Shown here piece after piece: positions 27,397-35,788 of a DNA stretch of 64,000 bases. The number at the start of each line of letters is the position of its first letter. Within the stretch, counting starts at the first letter, position 1. Made by a program: the position numbers and the translations under genes. This stretch comes from Paenibacillus phyllosphaerae (GTDB lineage: Bacteria > Bacillota > Bacilli > Paenibacillales > Paenibacillaceae): the NCBI RefSeq assembly GCF_014192105.1, contig NZ_JACHXK010000004.1, positions 310,001-374,000 of the forward strand, in the 5' to 3' direction. Below the pieces are notes generated by a model. That model saw nothing but the letters and a program-made list of their open reading frames with translations, was not told the origin of the DNA and did not search any database.

Positions 27397-28065
27397 TTAC
27401 AGCTCTTTCAATTCGATCGACGTTCGGCCATTCAGCTGGGCCACCATATCATGCCACTGCTGCGGCTTGTCAGGCAATGCCGAGTAGTAAGTGTGCAAGA
27501 ACTGGGTCACTAACGAAGCCGGAACGCTCGTCATCTCTTCGTCCGCAGGGAGGAAGGACAGATCCAGGCCCGTGACCGCCTCTCCGTTCTCTTCCCAAGA
27601 AGGATGCACATAAGGGAAGTCGAGACGGCGATAACCGATATGCGACAATACTTCACGGCGGACATACGGATTCATCGGCGTGTTCCCGCTGAATTTGTGC
27701 TCCGACTCGCTAGGGTTGTAGATCTCGGCGAACATGCCTAGCGGCTTCGTTCCGCTGCCAGCCGCTAATTGCGCCAAGTCGCGCTCGCGGCTCTTCAGCA
27801 AGAATCGTCCGATGCCGAGTCCGGCGCGGCCGATGATCGTAAAATCGGTCATCGCTACGTGCATATCCGGGTAGTAGCGATACTCCGTCGCTCCGACAAC
27901 TTCGCCTTCATGGACGGCAACATATACATGAATGGTCTCGTCTTGAATAGGACCGGCCCATTTATCGAAGGCAAGTACCTCCTCCGGCGGGAAAACTTGC
28001 TGCATCAACAGATGCATTTTGGCAAAAAGCGGATGTTCAATCGATTGAATACGTATATATTCCAT
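27397..28065 (-). CDS. GNAT-like acetyltransferase domain protein
   Basis: A 222-residue protein with an N-terminal GNAT-type fold (EGEVVGATEYRYYPD, then the acetyl-CoA-loop-like GRAGLGIGRFLLKS) followed by a C-terminal part rich in conserved aromatic residues (YRRLDFPYVHPSW). I do not know the substrate. The ATG overlaps the TAA of the upstream gene (TAATG), so the two are translationally coupled; a longer frame would run into that gene. A second GNAT and a nitrilase precede it. Confidence 0.7.
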   Translation of the reverse strand: MEYIRIQSIEHPLFAKMHLLMQQVFPPEEVLAFDKWAGPIQDETIHVYVAVHEGEVVGATEYRYYPDMHVAMTDFTIIGRAGLGIGRFLLKSRERDLAQLAAGSGTKPLGMFAEIYNPSESEHKFSGNTPMNPYVRREVLSHIGYRRLDFPYVHPSWEENGEAVTGLDLSFLPADEEMTSVPASLVTQFLHTYYSALPDKPQQWHDMVAQLNGRTSIELKEL

Positions 28066-28760
28066 TAGCTTCCCAACCTTTCTTCTCCGGTGTAAAAGGG
28101 ATTGCGCCATTCCATCAGCGCGGCATAATTCAACGATTCCTCATCGTCAAGGTAGTTCGCTTCCACCCCGATGGGCAACCGGCCGCAGCGCAAGAGGAAG
28201 GTGATTACAGGGTCCTTCCACTGGCCCGTGATAACCCCTTCCAAGTAGGCTTCCGCAGACATGGTGTCTGCGACATGATGGTACCCTGGCATTCGTCCGC
28301 CGCCCAACAGTCTGCGCAAGCGCAGATGGACAACGACCTCGTACATGGTCTGCATCAGCCACTTGCCAATTCCGTACTTGCGATATTCCGGAATGACGCA
28401 TACATCTACGACATATAACGTATCGCCATTCGGATTGTGATTCCGGATGAAACCATTATCCGAGATCGTCGACCAACTGTGAGAGCCTTCCAGCTGGCTC
28501 TCGTCGACTATAAGCCCCGTCATCGAGCCGACCAGCTTCCCATCCGCTTCGACGCATAGCGCGCCTTCCGGGAACCGGGTGATGTGCTCGTGAAGCTGCT
28601 CCTCATTCCACCATAATTCCGACGGATAAGGCGGCGGGAAACTCTCGCGCTGGATCGCAATCATCCCCTCATAATCTTCCATCGTATAGTTACGAATCCG
28701 AATCCGCTTGGGAATGCCTGAAGCATACACGATCAGTTCTTTATGCAAGGTTAGGATCAC
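28065..28760 (-). CDS. GNAT family N-acetyltransferase, YhcX N-domain-like
   Basis: A 231-residue acetyltransferase: RIRNYTMEDYEGMIAIQRESFPPPYP at the front, LYVVDVCVIPEYRKYGIGKWLM as the acetyl-CoA binding block (near residues 120-140), and the RLLGGGRMPGYH segment after it. In B. subtilis YhcX this type of domain is fused to a nitrilase domain; here they are two genes. The GTG start overlaps the nitrilase stop (GTGA). The second GNAT follows with a TAATG overlap. Expected to act in the cytoplasm on an unknown amine. Confidence 0.75.
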   Translation of the reverse strand: MILTLHKELIVYASGIPKRIRIRNYTMEDYEGMIAIQRESFPPPYPSELWWNEEQLHEHITRFPEGALCVEADGKLVGSMTGLIVDESQLEGSHSWSTISDNGFIRNHNPNGDTLYVVDVCVIPEYRKYGIGKWLMQTMYEVVVHLRLRRLLGGGRMPGYHHVADTMSAEAYLEGVITGQWKDPVITFLLRCGRLPIGVEANYLDDEESLNYAALMEWRNPFYTGEERLGS

Positions 28761-29617
28761 TTCCAATCCGGATACAAGTCCGTGCGGCGGTCCCTCCATG
28801 TTGTGACCGATCCTGCTGCGCGCACTTCGTCCAACAGCTGCAAATTCAGGTCCGCGACCACGAGCATGTCATCATTCATAATGCCTTCGGCCAAGATGCC
28901 GGCAGGCGGGAATGGAATATCGTTCGGCGATATGATCGCAGCCTGCCCGAAGTTCGCGCGCATCAGATCAACCTTACGCAAGGAACCGACCGTCCCCGTC
29001 GTTACGACATAGACTTGATTCTCCACCGCTCTGGCATGGCAGCAATACCGGACACGGTAGAAGCCATGGCGGTCATCCGTGCAGGAAGGGCAGAAGATAA
29101 CATCCGCGCCTTTGGCTCTAGCCATCCGCACGATCTCAGGGAACTCAATATCGTAGCACGTGAGCATCGCGATCGTCCCGAATTCGGTTTGGAATACTCT
29201 AAGCGATTCCCCTTGCGCCATATCCCAGCCTTCTACCTCGGTTGGCGTCAAATGCAGCTTAGGCTGCACTTCTACACGGCCATCCGGATAGAATAGATGC
29301 GCGGCATTCTGCCGCTTCTCCTCGCCCACCTCGATGACATGCGTACCGCCAATGATATGCATGCGGTATTCCGAGGCAAGCCCTTGGAACAACGCGATGT
29401 ATTCCTCCGTAAACGTTGGGAGACGATCAATGGTCAATGCCTCTCCCGTCTCGTCGCCTATGGACAGCAACTGCGTCGTCATGAACTCCGGGAACAGAAC
29501 GAAATCTGCTCCATATTCCGATGCGTTGCGAATGTAATGTTTGACCTGGTCGGCGAATTGCTGAAAGCTGCTGATATCCTCCAGCTTATATTGAACAGCG
29601 GCAACCCGAAACTTCAT
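28757..29617 (-). CDS. Carbon-nitrogen hydrolase (nitrilase superfamily)
   Basis: A 286-residue amidase-like enzyme with the Glu-Lys-Cys triad: E in LFPEFMTT (near residue 44), K in QPKLHLTPTE (near 121) and C in LTCYDIEFPE (near 155). It hydrolyses an amide or nitrile C-N bond. The neighbouring GNAT genes and the similarity to the two-domain YhcX suggest a shared pathway in which an amine is acetylated and an amide cleaved; this is inference. GGGGGCATAATC precedes the ATG. It is the first gene of the nitrilase-GNAT-GNAT-MBL run and lies 38 bases below the sensor kinase gene. Confidence 0.85.
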   Translation of the reverse strand: MKFRVAAVQYKLEDISSFQQFADQVKHYIRNASEYGADFVLFPEFMTTQLLSIGDETGEALTIDRLPTFTEEYIALFQGLASEYRMHIIGGTHVIEVGEEKRQNAAHLFYPDGRVEVQPKLHLTPTEVEGWDMAQGESLRVFQTEFGTIAMLTCYDIEFPEIVRMARAKGADVIFCPSCTDDRHGFYRVRYCCHARAVENQVYVVTTGTVGSLRKVDLMRANFGQAAIISPNDIPFPPAGILAEGIMNDDMLVVADLNLQLLDEVRAAGSVTTWRDRRTDLYPDWK

Positions 29618-29655
29618 GATTATGCCCCCTAATGATATCGATACATCGAAATATG

Positions 29656-31011
29656 TTACTTCTTATGCGGCAGAACGACCGTAATCGTCGTACCCTTCTC
29701 GGGCTTGCTGAACACATCAATCTGTCCTTCATGCAAGTCGATGATTCGCTTAGCGATCGATAACCCCAAGCCAACTCCGCCGGTCGAGCGGCTCCTAGCG
29801 CCATCAACCCGGAAGAAGCGCTCGAACAGATGCGGCATATCGTTCTCCGGAATGCCGATTCCTTTGTCGGCGACCGCAATCCGAACGGAGCCTTTTGTTA
29901 GACTGATAATGATGTCGATGGGTTCCTTGCTGTACTTGATGGCATTGTCGAGCAAGATCACCAGCAGCTGTCTGATTTTCTCCTTGTCGGCCATCATCCT
30001 GACATCGGTCTTAGGCGTATGTACCCGGATCACGCGTTGGAACGTCGCATGCAGCATATCCGCCGTTTCGTCGGCCAGATGAACCAGATCGAAGGTCTCT
30101 AATCTCAGCCAGTCCTCCTGTTCGGCCTCTGCAAGCATCAGCATCGATTTCGTCAAATTCTGCAGCCGCTGCGCTTCTTTGCTGATCGCTTCCACCGCTT
30201 CATCGCGGACATTCTGATCATCCCTGCCCCAACGGCTGAGCATATTGGCGTAGCTGGAGATGACCGTAAGCGGCGTCTTCAGTTCGTGAGAGGCATCTGC
30301 TACGAATTGCCGCTGACGGGCGAAGGTGCGGTCAAGCTTGTCGATCATCTGATTGAACGCTCTGGCCAACTGTTCGAGCTCCGCGGACTGCTCCTTGCTG
30401 CCCAGCTCAATCTTGCGCAGCTTGCCGCTGCGGTCGATTTCGCGCATCGTCTGGACCATATGCTGAATCGGCGAAGTCAACCTGGACGTGAACCAATAGG
30501 TTCCGATGACCGCGAACAGAATCGCGCCGGCGCTCGTGATGGTCAAAGCGATGACGAGCACCTTCAAATAACTGTCGAGCATCGTCAGCTTCCGATAGAG
30601 CTCCAGGACGCCGATGACCTTCTGTCCCTCGTACAGCGGCACGCGCATATAAATCACGCGTTTGCCTTCGATGAACATCATGCCGGTATCGTAATGCGTC
30701 AGGAACAGCGGCTTGAGCGCGAGCAGTTCCTCATCTGACCCTTGGGCGTTAATTACACGGCCTTCCGGCGAAATAATTCGGATCAGCTCATTCACATTAT
30801 AATAGTCCCGAAGCAGATCGGTTGCTGTTAAACCCGTCACATGATCAATCCGGGGATCCTCGAGCAGGATGTTCACTTTATTCGTGAGCAGTTGCTCTTC
30901 ACTGCGGATCGTAATTTTGATTACGAACAAATAAACGAAAATATTAAACAGAATCAGAATGAAGATAAGCCAGAAGATCGTGAAAAAGGTAAATCTGCGG
31001 CGAAGGGTCAT
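29656..31011 (-). CDS. Two-component sensor histidine kinase, ArlS-like
   Basis: A 451-residue membrane kinase. Two transmembrane helices (about residues 8-32 and 148-172) flank an extracellular sensor loop; then HAMP (about 173-225), the phospho-acceptor H in ASHELKTPLTVI near residue 243, the N-box LLDNAIKYS, G1 DKGIGIPENDM, F-box LFERFFRVD and G2 GGVGLGLSI. It phosphorylates the response regulator encoded just upstream: its ATG overlaps that gene's stop (ATGA). The domain order resembles ArlS and YkoH-type kinases. The signal is unknown. Confidence 0.92.
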   Translation of the reverse strand: MTLRRRFTFFTIFWLIFILILFNIFVYLFVIKITIRSEEQLLTNKVNILLEDPRIDHVTGLTATDLLRDYYNVNELIRIISPEGRVINAQGSDEELLALKPLFLTHYDTGMMFIEGKRVIYMRVPLYEGQKVIGVLELYRKLTMLDSYLKVLVIALTITSAGAILFAVIGTYWFTSRLTSPIQHMVQTMREIDRSGKLRKIELGSKEQSAELEQLARAFNQMIDKLDRTFARQRQFVADASHELKTPLTVISSYANMLSRWGRDDQNVRDEAVEAISKEAQRLQNLTKSMLMLAEAEQEDWLRLETFDLVHLADETADMLHATFQRVIRVHTPKTDVRMMADKEKIRQLLVILLDNAIKYSKEPIDIIISLTKGSVRIAVADKGIGIPENDMPHLFERFFRVDGARSRSTGGVGLGLSIAKRIIDLHEGQIDVFSKPEKGTTITVVLPHKK

Positions 31012-31706
31012 GCATCAGGCTCCTTCAGCATGTAACCGACCCCGCGAACCGTATGAATCAGTTTATGACGATAGCCTTTGTCGATTTTCTGACGCAAATA
31101 ACGGATGTACACATCGACGAGATTGGTCTCGCCGATGAAGTCATAGCCCCATACCTCGGACAAAATATCTTCACGCGACTTCTCTTCATTCTTATGTTCG
31201 GCAAGAAACACGAGCAGCTCGAACTCGCGCGGCGTAAGCTCGATCGGCGTTTCCTTGCGGAATACTTTGCGCGTCCGCAGCTCGATCGACAGGTCGGCAG
31301 CCTTCAAGACGTCCGGACTTTCGTTCTCGCGCGGCTGCTGGCCGAAGATGCGCAGTAAATTCCGCACCCGCGCGAGCAGCTCTTCCATTGCGAACGGCTT
31401 CGTTATGTAATCATTGGCGCCATGCTCAAAACCGCTTACTTTGTCCGGAATCGTATCGCGGGCAGTCAGCAGTATTATCGGAATCAGGTTGCCGCCTTGC
31501 CGCAATCGGCGCAGCACTTCAATTCCGTTAAGCTCAGGCAGCATCACGTCGAGCAGCACAAGATCCCATTCGCCGGAACCAGCCAGCTCCAGACCTGTCC
31601 GACCGTCGGCAGCTCTTCCTACGGTGTAGCCCTCATGCTCCAATTCAAGCTGAAGGATCCGCGCAATGCCATCTTCATCTTCTATTACGAGTACACGTTC
31701 ATTCAT
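31008..31706 (-). CDS. OmpR-family response regulator, ArlR-like
   Basis: A 232-residue DNA-binding regulator: receiver domain 1-120 with the D9-E10-D11-type pocket, phospho-acceptor in LLDVMLPELNG (near residue 53), T in LTARD and K in TKPF; winged-helix output domain 130-228 with the typical LTPREFELLVFLAEHKN and VDVYIRYLRQKID. It is the first gene of the pair with the sensor kinase. GGTGG lies 7 bases before the ATG. The 258-bp gap upstream contains repeat copy C but no clear promoter. Confidence 0.93.
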   Translation of the reverse strand: MNERVLVIEDEDGIARILQLELEHEGYTVGRAADGRTGLELAGSGEWDLVLLDVMLPELNGIEVLRRLRQGGNLIPIILLTARDTIPDKVSGFEHGANDYITKPFAMEELLARVRNLLRIFGQQPRENESPDVLKAADLSIELRTRKVFRKETPIELTPREFELLVFLAEHKNEEKSREDILSEVWGYDFIGETNLVDVYIRYLRQKIDKGYRHKLIHTVRGVGYMLKEPDA

Positions 31707-31869
31707 AGTTGTCCACCTACTTATACTAGACTTCCCCCATCTTTATCCCCCTTCATCATAATGAAGCTCAGACAGGTTTTCAAGCCAGTAAGTTCTGCGT
31801 CTTGGTCAATGCCAGCGAACGCTCCGCGATTCATTGTACCACAGCCCTGTCAAGCCTGACCACTTTAGG

Positions 31870-31979
31870 CAAGGTGCATCGCTTGACGCTGTCTATGTTG
31901 GCGTAGGCTCGTTTCAATCCCGGAGAAGCAGAAGATGATTAATAAGCGTGTATATTAAATGTGCTTATATTTCAAAAAA
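31870..31979 (+). repeat. Dispersed intergenic repeat, copy C (diverged)
   Basis: The most diverged copy (see 7155-7260). It keeps AAGGTG, ACGCTGTCT, GCGTAGGCTCGTTTCA, CCGGAGA, AGAAGATGAT and the A/T-rich end, with a one-base insertion after CGTTTCA. The outer hairpin is damaged but the inner ACGC/GCGT stem remains. Its right end overlaps the last codons and the stop codon of the kinase-ATPase gene. Confidence 0.6.
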
Positions 31980-33569
31980 CTTACGGTTAAGCGCTTCAAA
32001 AGCTGTCTTGACCTGCTTGCGCAAACGCCGGTCTTCAGTTATCCATCTCCCTTCCCAAAGCAAATTCACCAACTTATCGGGCGGCAGCTGAGGGATCGCG
32101 GCAACCGGCCTCCGCGGCAGCATGTCCATCCACTCTTTGCGTCTGGAGAATGGAACATCTTTGTTCAATACCCAATGAGTCGCGCGACCTGCGGCCTCCC
32201 GTTCCAGTTGCACCTTTTCAGCTGCCGCCAGTCGCTTCATTGTCCATTTGGACGGGAACGGGTCCGCTACCATTACAAGGTGATCAGCGTTCTGCAGCAG
32301 CTGCTCCGCCTCCGGAAGCATCCAACTGCCAGACAGGTCGATCACCAGCACATCGCAAGCCAGCTGCTCAATCATGAGGTTAAGCTTTCGTCCGTCATCT
32401 CTCAAATCCTCCGCATGGCGATTCGGGCGAAGCATATGCCATTGGACGCCTTCTTTGATGTAACGCTCATAACGAGGATCCAGCAGCTTGTTGGCTTGAT
32501 AAGGCACAAGAGACGAAGAATCGAGTAGCGCATACCATTCCGGAGATACGGCAGCGTGCTCCATAGCCGCGCAATGCAACCCACGTTCGGCCAATAAGAT
32601 CGCAAGCGTGATCGCAACGAACGAAGCACCGGCCCCTGGCGATAATGAAGCCACAACAATCTGACGAGCCAAGTTGGCAGATGGGTGCACGCGGCCAAAA
32701 TTAATATTGGCTATTTCCCTTTCATCTTGCCGATGCCGGGGCATGGCTGGCGAACCTTCCCAACTCGGTCCAATTGGGCCGGACAGACGTGCGTGCACAC
32801 CGGCTAAAGCTCTGCCGACCTCTTCCATGTCCTTGTAACGGTCAGTGGCGCGAGGCTCTAGCATCCGATACACGATGCCGCGCAGGTCAACGGGAACATG
32901 ATCGGGAAGAGCAGCATTCGCGGTTCGTGCCCGGCCGCCACCCAGCACATAGAACAGAAGCGCGCCAAGCCCATAAATATCTGTTCGTGCATCACTCTGT
33001 GATTGCCCATTCTGCTCCGGAGCGGCGAAACCCGGCGTGCCGAGCAGTGAAGTATCGCGGTGAGCACCTTCCTTGTAACTTCGTGCAATACCAAAATCGA
33101 TCAGCCGGACTTCCCCTGTCCGATCGATCATGACATTCGTCGGTTTCAGATCCCGATGGATAATGGGCGGGCACTGTCCATGCAAGTAGTTCAGCACATC
33201 AGCCAGCTGAACCCCGATTGCTATGACGGTCAACAGCGACAATCCTTCACCCGATTGATCCATAAAGGTACGTAGATTATAGCCATCAATGTACTCCATG
33301 ACCACAATTTCCACGCCTTCGTTGTCAGGCGGACAGTAATCGACGATTGCGGGCAGACGGGGATGATCCAGCCGCATGAGCAGCGCAGCTTCCTCGACTT
33401 TGTAGTGACCATCCGACGATGGCGGCCGATTCACTTTCACTGCACGGAGCCTGCCGTCCAACCGCAAGTCCTCTGCCGCATACACATCCCCCATTCCGCC
33501 TTGACCGATCGCCCCAAGGATGCGGTAACGGCCTGCTATCGTGGTGCCTTGCTGAAGAACAATGCCCAT
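31965..33569 (-). CDS. Hanks-type Ser/Thr protein kinase fused to a degenerate ParA/MinD-like domain
   Basis: A 534-residue soluble protein. Residues 12-262 form a eukaryotic-like kinase: glycine loop GQGGMGDV (22-29), catalytic lysine K45, HRDLKPTN (138-145), DFG (158-160) and APE (183-185). Residues about 300-530 resemble a ParA/MinD P-loop ATPase: SPGAGASF (310-317) stands where GxGKS/T would be, then CDVLVIDLSGSW, AEQLLQNADHLVMVADPFPSKW and a late WVLNKDVPF. The P-loop lysine is replaced by alanine, so this half may not hydrolyse ATP. No PASTA repeats or transmembrane helix are present, unlike PrkC. Start at 33569 follows AAAGGGGG. The C-terminus is set by repeat copy C. Confidence 0.8.
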   Translation of the reverse strand: MGIVLQQGTTIAGRYRILGAIGQGGMGDVYAAEDLRLDGRLRAVKVNRPPSSDGHYKVEEAALLMRLDHPRLPAIVDYCPPDNEGVEIVVMEYIDGYNLRTFMDQSGEGLSLLTVIAIGVQLADVLNYLHGQCPPIIHRDLKPTNVMIDRTGEVRLIDFGIARSYKEGAHRDTSLLGTPGFAAPEQNGQSQSDARTDIYGLGALLFYVLGGGRARTANAALPDHVPVDLRGIVYRMLEPRATDRYKDMEEVGRALAGVHARLSGPIGPSWEGSPAMPRHRQDEREIANINFGRVHPSANLARQIVVASLSPGAGASFVAITLAILLAERGLHCAAMEHAAVSPEWYALLDSSSLVPYQANKLLDPRYERYIKEGVQWHMLRPNRHAEDLRDDGRKLNLMIEQLACDVLVIDLSGSWMLPEAEQLLQNADHLVMVADPFPSKWTMKRLAAAEKVQLEREAAGRATHWVLNKDVPFSRRKEWMDMLPRRPVAAIPQLPPDKLVNLLWEGRWITEDRRLRKQVKTAFEALNRKFFEI

Positions 33570-33590
33570 GGTAATCCCCCTTTGCGACAT

Positions 33591-33642
33591 AAAAAAGCAC
33601 CCCGAGCCGCGGCAATCTGCCGATATCAGCCCGGGATGCTTT
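33591..33642 (-). terminator. Terminator of the mrfA-to-methylase gene unit
   Basis: AAGCATCCCGGG at the 5' side pairs imperfectly with the CGGGGTGCTT at the 3' side, with inner GC pairs, and is followed by six T on the minus strand, just past the methylase stop codon. Confidence 0.75.
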
Positions 33643-33653
33643 CCCGTTGGTAT

Positions 33654-34670
33654 TTATTTTTTCACGAGGTATAACGTAATCTCTTCCCGGTTGTGGAAGA
33701 GCTGTTTGGCCTTCCGCAGCACGAAGACCGTGCCGAAACGGGAGATAACATCCTTAATCGTCTGCAGCGGTTTCTTGTGCATCAGTTTCACCGTAATGAT
33801 CGCCGTTGCCCCTGGTTGCAGCGCTTCTTCAAGATCAAGCACCAACCTAACCATTTGCATCGGACTCCAACTCATATCGCAGACGAGCAGATCGAACGTG
33901 CCGGGCTGAAACTTCAAGTCCGATGCATTCTTGCGCAAATTCGTCAGCCGCGGATATTGGAATAACGAAGGATGCAATTCGGCCGGATCGACTGCCGTTA
34001 CCTTCAAGCCGCGTTCCAGCAGCAGATGCGTCCACCCGCCGGGGGCTGCCCCGATATCCAATCCTTCGCGGAACTCCTCCAACCTGATATGGAAAGCTCG
34101 CTCTGCCTCGAGCAACTTGAATTTAGCCCGGGAAATTTGCCCTTCTTCCCGCTGGAACCGGACTGCTCCGCCCGGCCAATCAGACAGCTGCTCTTCCGGT
34201 GTCGCAATCCCGACGTACAACTCTTCCAAGCCTGCGAATATGGACAAAATCACGTCCGGCGACTGCAGCACCGGCTCTGCGCCAACCTCTTCAAGGACCG
34301 CATCCAATACCGCCTTCGTATCCGCCGTCGAATACGGGTAAGGGCTGCGTTCCGCGCGGCGGAGATGCACCGCGACCTGCTTGTCTTCAATCCGCAAACG
34401 AGCATGGCGCGCAAGCTCGGACAACGCTTGCAGATCGTCGGCGGAGCCCTGGATTGGCAGCTTCTTGTCGACAGGATGAATATGCCGCAAGAAGATCGGC
34501 TCATTCGTTCGGATCTGATCCAGAACCGCTTCGCGCGTTAGGGGTGATTCCATAATAAATACTTCGCCGTGGGTAAGCTGCGATATCTTAATCCCTTCGA
34601 ACTGGCGTCTTAATTCTTCCATTGCGTACGTCGCAAACCCTCGGTTAGCCGTACAAATCCATTGTGTCAA
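33654..34670 (-). CDS. FtsJ/RlmM-like SAM-dependent RNA 2'-O-methyltransferase
   Basis: A 338-residue protein. The N-terminal 140 residues look like an RNA-binding THUMP-type region (TANRGFATYAMEELRRQF), and the C-terminal half is an FtsJ-fold methylase: DIGAAPGGWTHLLL binds SAM, DLLVCDMSW carries the catalytic aspartate, and TVKLMHKK supplies a catalytic lysine. RlmM of E. coli, which methylates a cytidine of 23S rRNA, has this layout. The start is TTG at 34670, 9 bases after GGAGG, overlapping the stop of the ABC ATPase gene (TTGA). It is the last gene of the unit. Confidence 0.82.
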   Translation of the reverse strand: MTQWICTANRGFATYAMEELRRQFEGIKISQLTHGEVFIMESPLTREAVLDQIRTNEPIFLRHIHPVDKKLPIQGSADDLQALSELARHARLRIEDKQVAVHLRRAERSPYPYSTADTKAVLDAVLEEVGAEPVLQSPDVILSIFAGLEELYVGIATPEEQLSDWPGGAVRFQREEGQISRAKFKLLEAERAFHIRLEEFREGLDIGAAPGGWTHLLLERGLKVTAVDPAELHPSLFQYPRLTNLRKNASDLKFQPGTFDLLVCDMSWSPMQMVRLVLDLEEALQPGATAIITVKLMHKKPLQTIKDVISRFGTVFVLRKAKQLFHNREEITLYLVKK

Positions 34671-35452
34671 CCTTGTTCTCCTCCTGCTGCGGCAACGCGA
34701 ATCCACGGTCTGCCGTGCGCCCACTCGACTTCTACGGGATAGTTGTAGGCGCGGCTTAATATTTCGTTAGTCAATACTTGCTGCTTGGGACCTGCCGCTG
34801 CGATAACGCCATCCTGCACGATCGCAACATGAGTGAACAGCGGGATGATTTCTTCCAAATGATGGGTAACATATACAATCGTAATCGAGCGTTCCTTCAG
34901 CTTGCCAAGATCCGTGAGCAGCTTCTCGCGCTCATACAGATCCAGGCCGGCACATGGCTCGTCCATGATAAGCAGCTTAGGGTCAGACATAAGCGCCCTT
35001 GCCAGCAGCATTTTCTTGCGCTCCCCTTGTGAAAGCGTGCCGAGCGGCTGCTCTGCCATGTGGCCAAGACCAACCTCATCGAGCAGTTGAAGCGCCTTCA
35101 ATCGCACCGTCTCGTCAATCTCCTGATAGAAGCGCAAGAAGGCGTATTCACCGGTCGCGACGACCTCCCACACCGGATCGCGCAGCGTCAGTTTCTCAAC
35201 CAGCGACTGGCTAATATATCCGATGTCTTTGCGAACCTCGCGGACGTCGCATTCACCGAATCGATGTCCGAGTATATCGATTGTACCGGATGACGGGAAC
35301 ATGTAACCGGTCATCATCTCGAGCAGCGTCGTCTTGCCGGATCCGTTACGGCCGAGAATAACCCATTGTTCGCCTTGCTTAATCGACAGATCGACGCCGC
35401 GAAGGATATGACGCTCTCCACGAGTAAGATAAAGTTTCTCCATTTGAATCAT
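34667..35452 (-). CDS. ABC-type ATPase, YlmA-like
   Basis: A 261-residue stand-alone ATPase. Walker A is GRNGSGKT (near residues 34-41), signature LSQGERKK (near 139) and Walker B LLIMDEPCAGLD (near 160), then THHLEE as the switch histidine. Wording such as VILGRNGSGKTTLLEMMTGYMFPSSGTI matches the YlmA/ModF-like group, in which permease partners are often unknown. No membrane protein accompanies it, so it may not be a transporter subunit. Overlaps the methylase by four bases and follows the cREC gene by 33 bases. Confidence 0.82.
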   Translation of the reverse strand: MIQMEKLYLTRGERHILRGVDLSIKQGEQWVILGRNGSGKTTLLEMMTGYMFPSSGTIDILGHRFGECDVREVRKDIGYISQSLVEKLTLRDPVWEVVATGEYAFLRFYQEIDETVRLKALQLLDEVGLGHMAEQPLGTLSQGERKKMLLARALMSDPKLLIMDEPCAGLDLYEREKLLTDLGKLKERSITIVYVTHHLEEIIPLFTHVAIVQDGVIAAAGPKQQVLTNEILSRAYNYPVEVEWAHGRPWIRVAAAGGEQG

Positions 35453-35485
35453 GCTCTACATCCCCCCTGCTTCCGCAACCGCCGT

Positions 35486-35788
35486 TCAAGGCATCGGGCC
35501 ATTGTGAATACGGACCGTCTGCGGCGCGTTCCGATACAGCATGTGATACATCTGCATCTTGCCCGAAGGGCTGGACGTATGCAGATACACCTGCTTCGGA
35601 TAACGGCCGCTCTCGACCAAATATTGAACGACCGCAAGTCCAGTCGGCTGTCCCCAGCCCAGATCGAAGTCGAGCGACAAGATGTCGACATCCTCAGACC
35701 CCAGCAGCAGGATGCACTCTTCCGCATTCTTGGCGAGTACAAATCCCTCTGGACATGGCCGAAAATCATCCAAATAAACATTCATCAT
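35486..35788 (-). CDS. Cyclic-phosphate-processing receiver-like (cREC) domain protein
   Basis: A 100-residue protein that is one domain: MMNVYLDDFRPCPEGF at the start, DILSLDFDLGWGQPTGL in the middle and LHTSSPSGKMQMYHML near the end. These match the cREC family (LDDxRxxP, LDxDLG, HSxNPxG), a receiver-fold offshoot proposed from comparative genomics to process RNA 2',3'-cyclic phosphates. The function is predicted, not proven. Start at 35788 has AGGAGG 7 bases upstream and overlaps the nfo stop (ATGA), so it is coupled to an AP endonuclease gene. A longer reading frame upstream is just the shadow of nfo. Confidence 0.75.
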   Translation of the reverse strand: MMNVYLDDFRPCPEGFVLAKNAEECILLLGSEDVDILSLDFDLGWGQPTGLAVVQYLVESGRYPKQVYLHTSSPSGKMQMYHMLYRNAPQTVRIHNGPMP

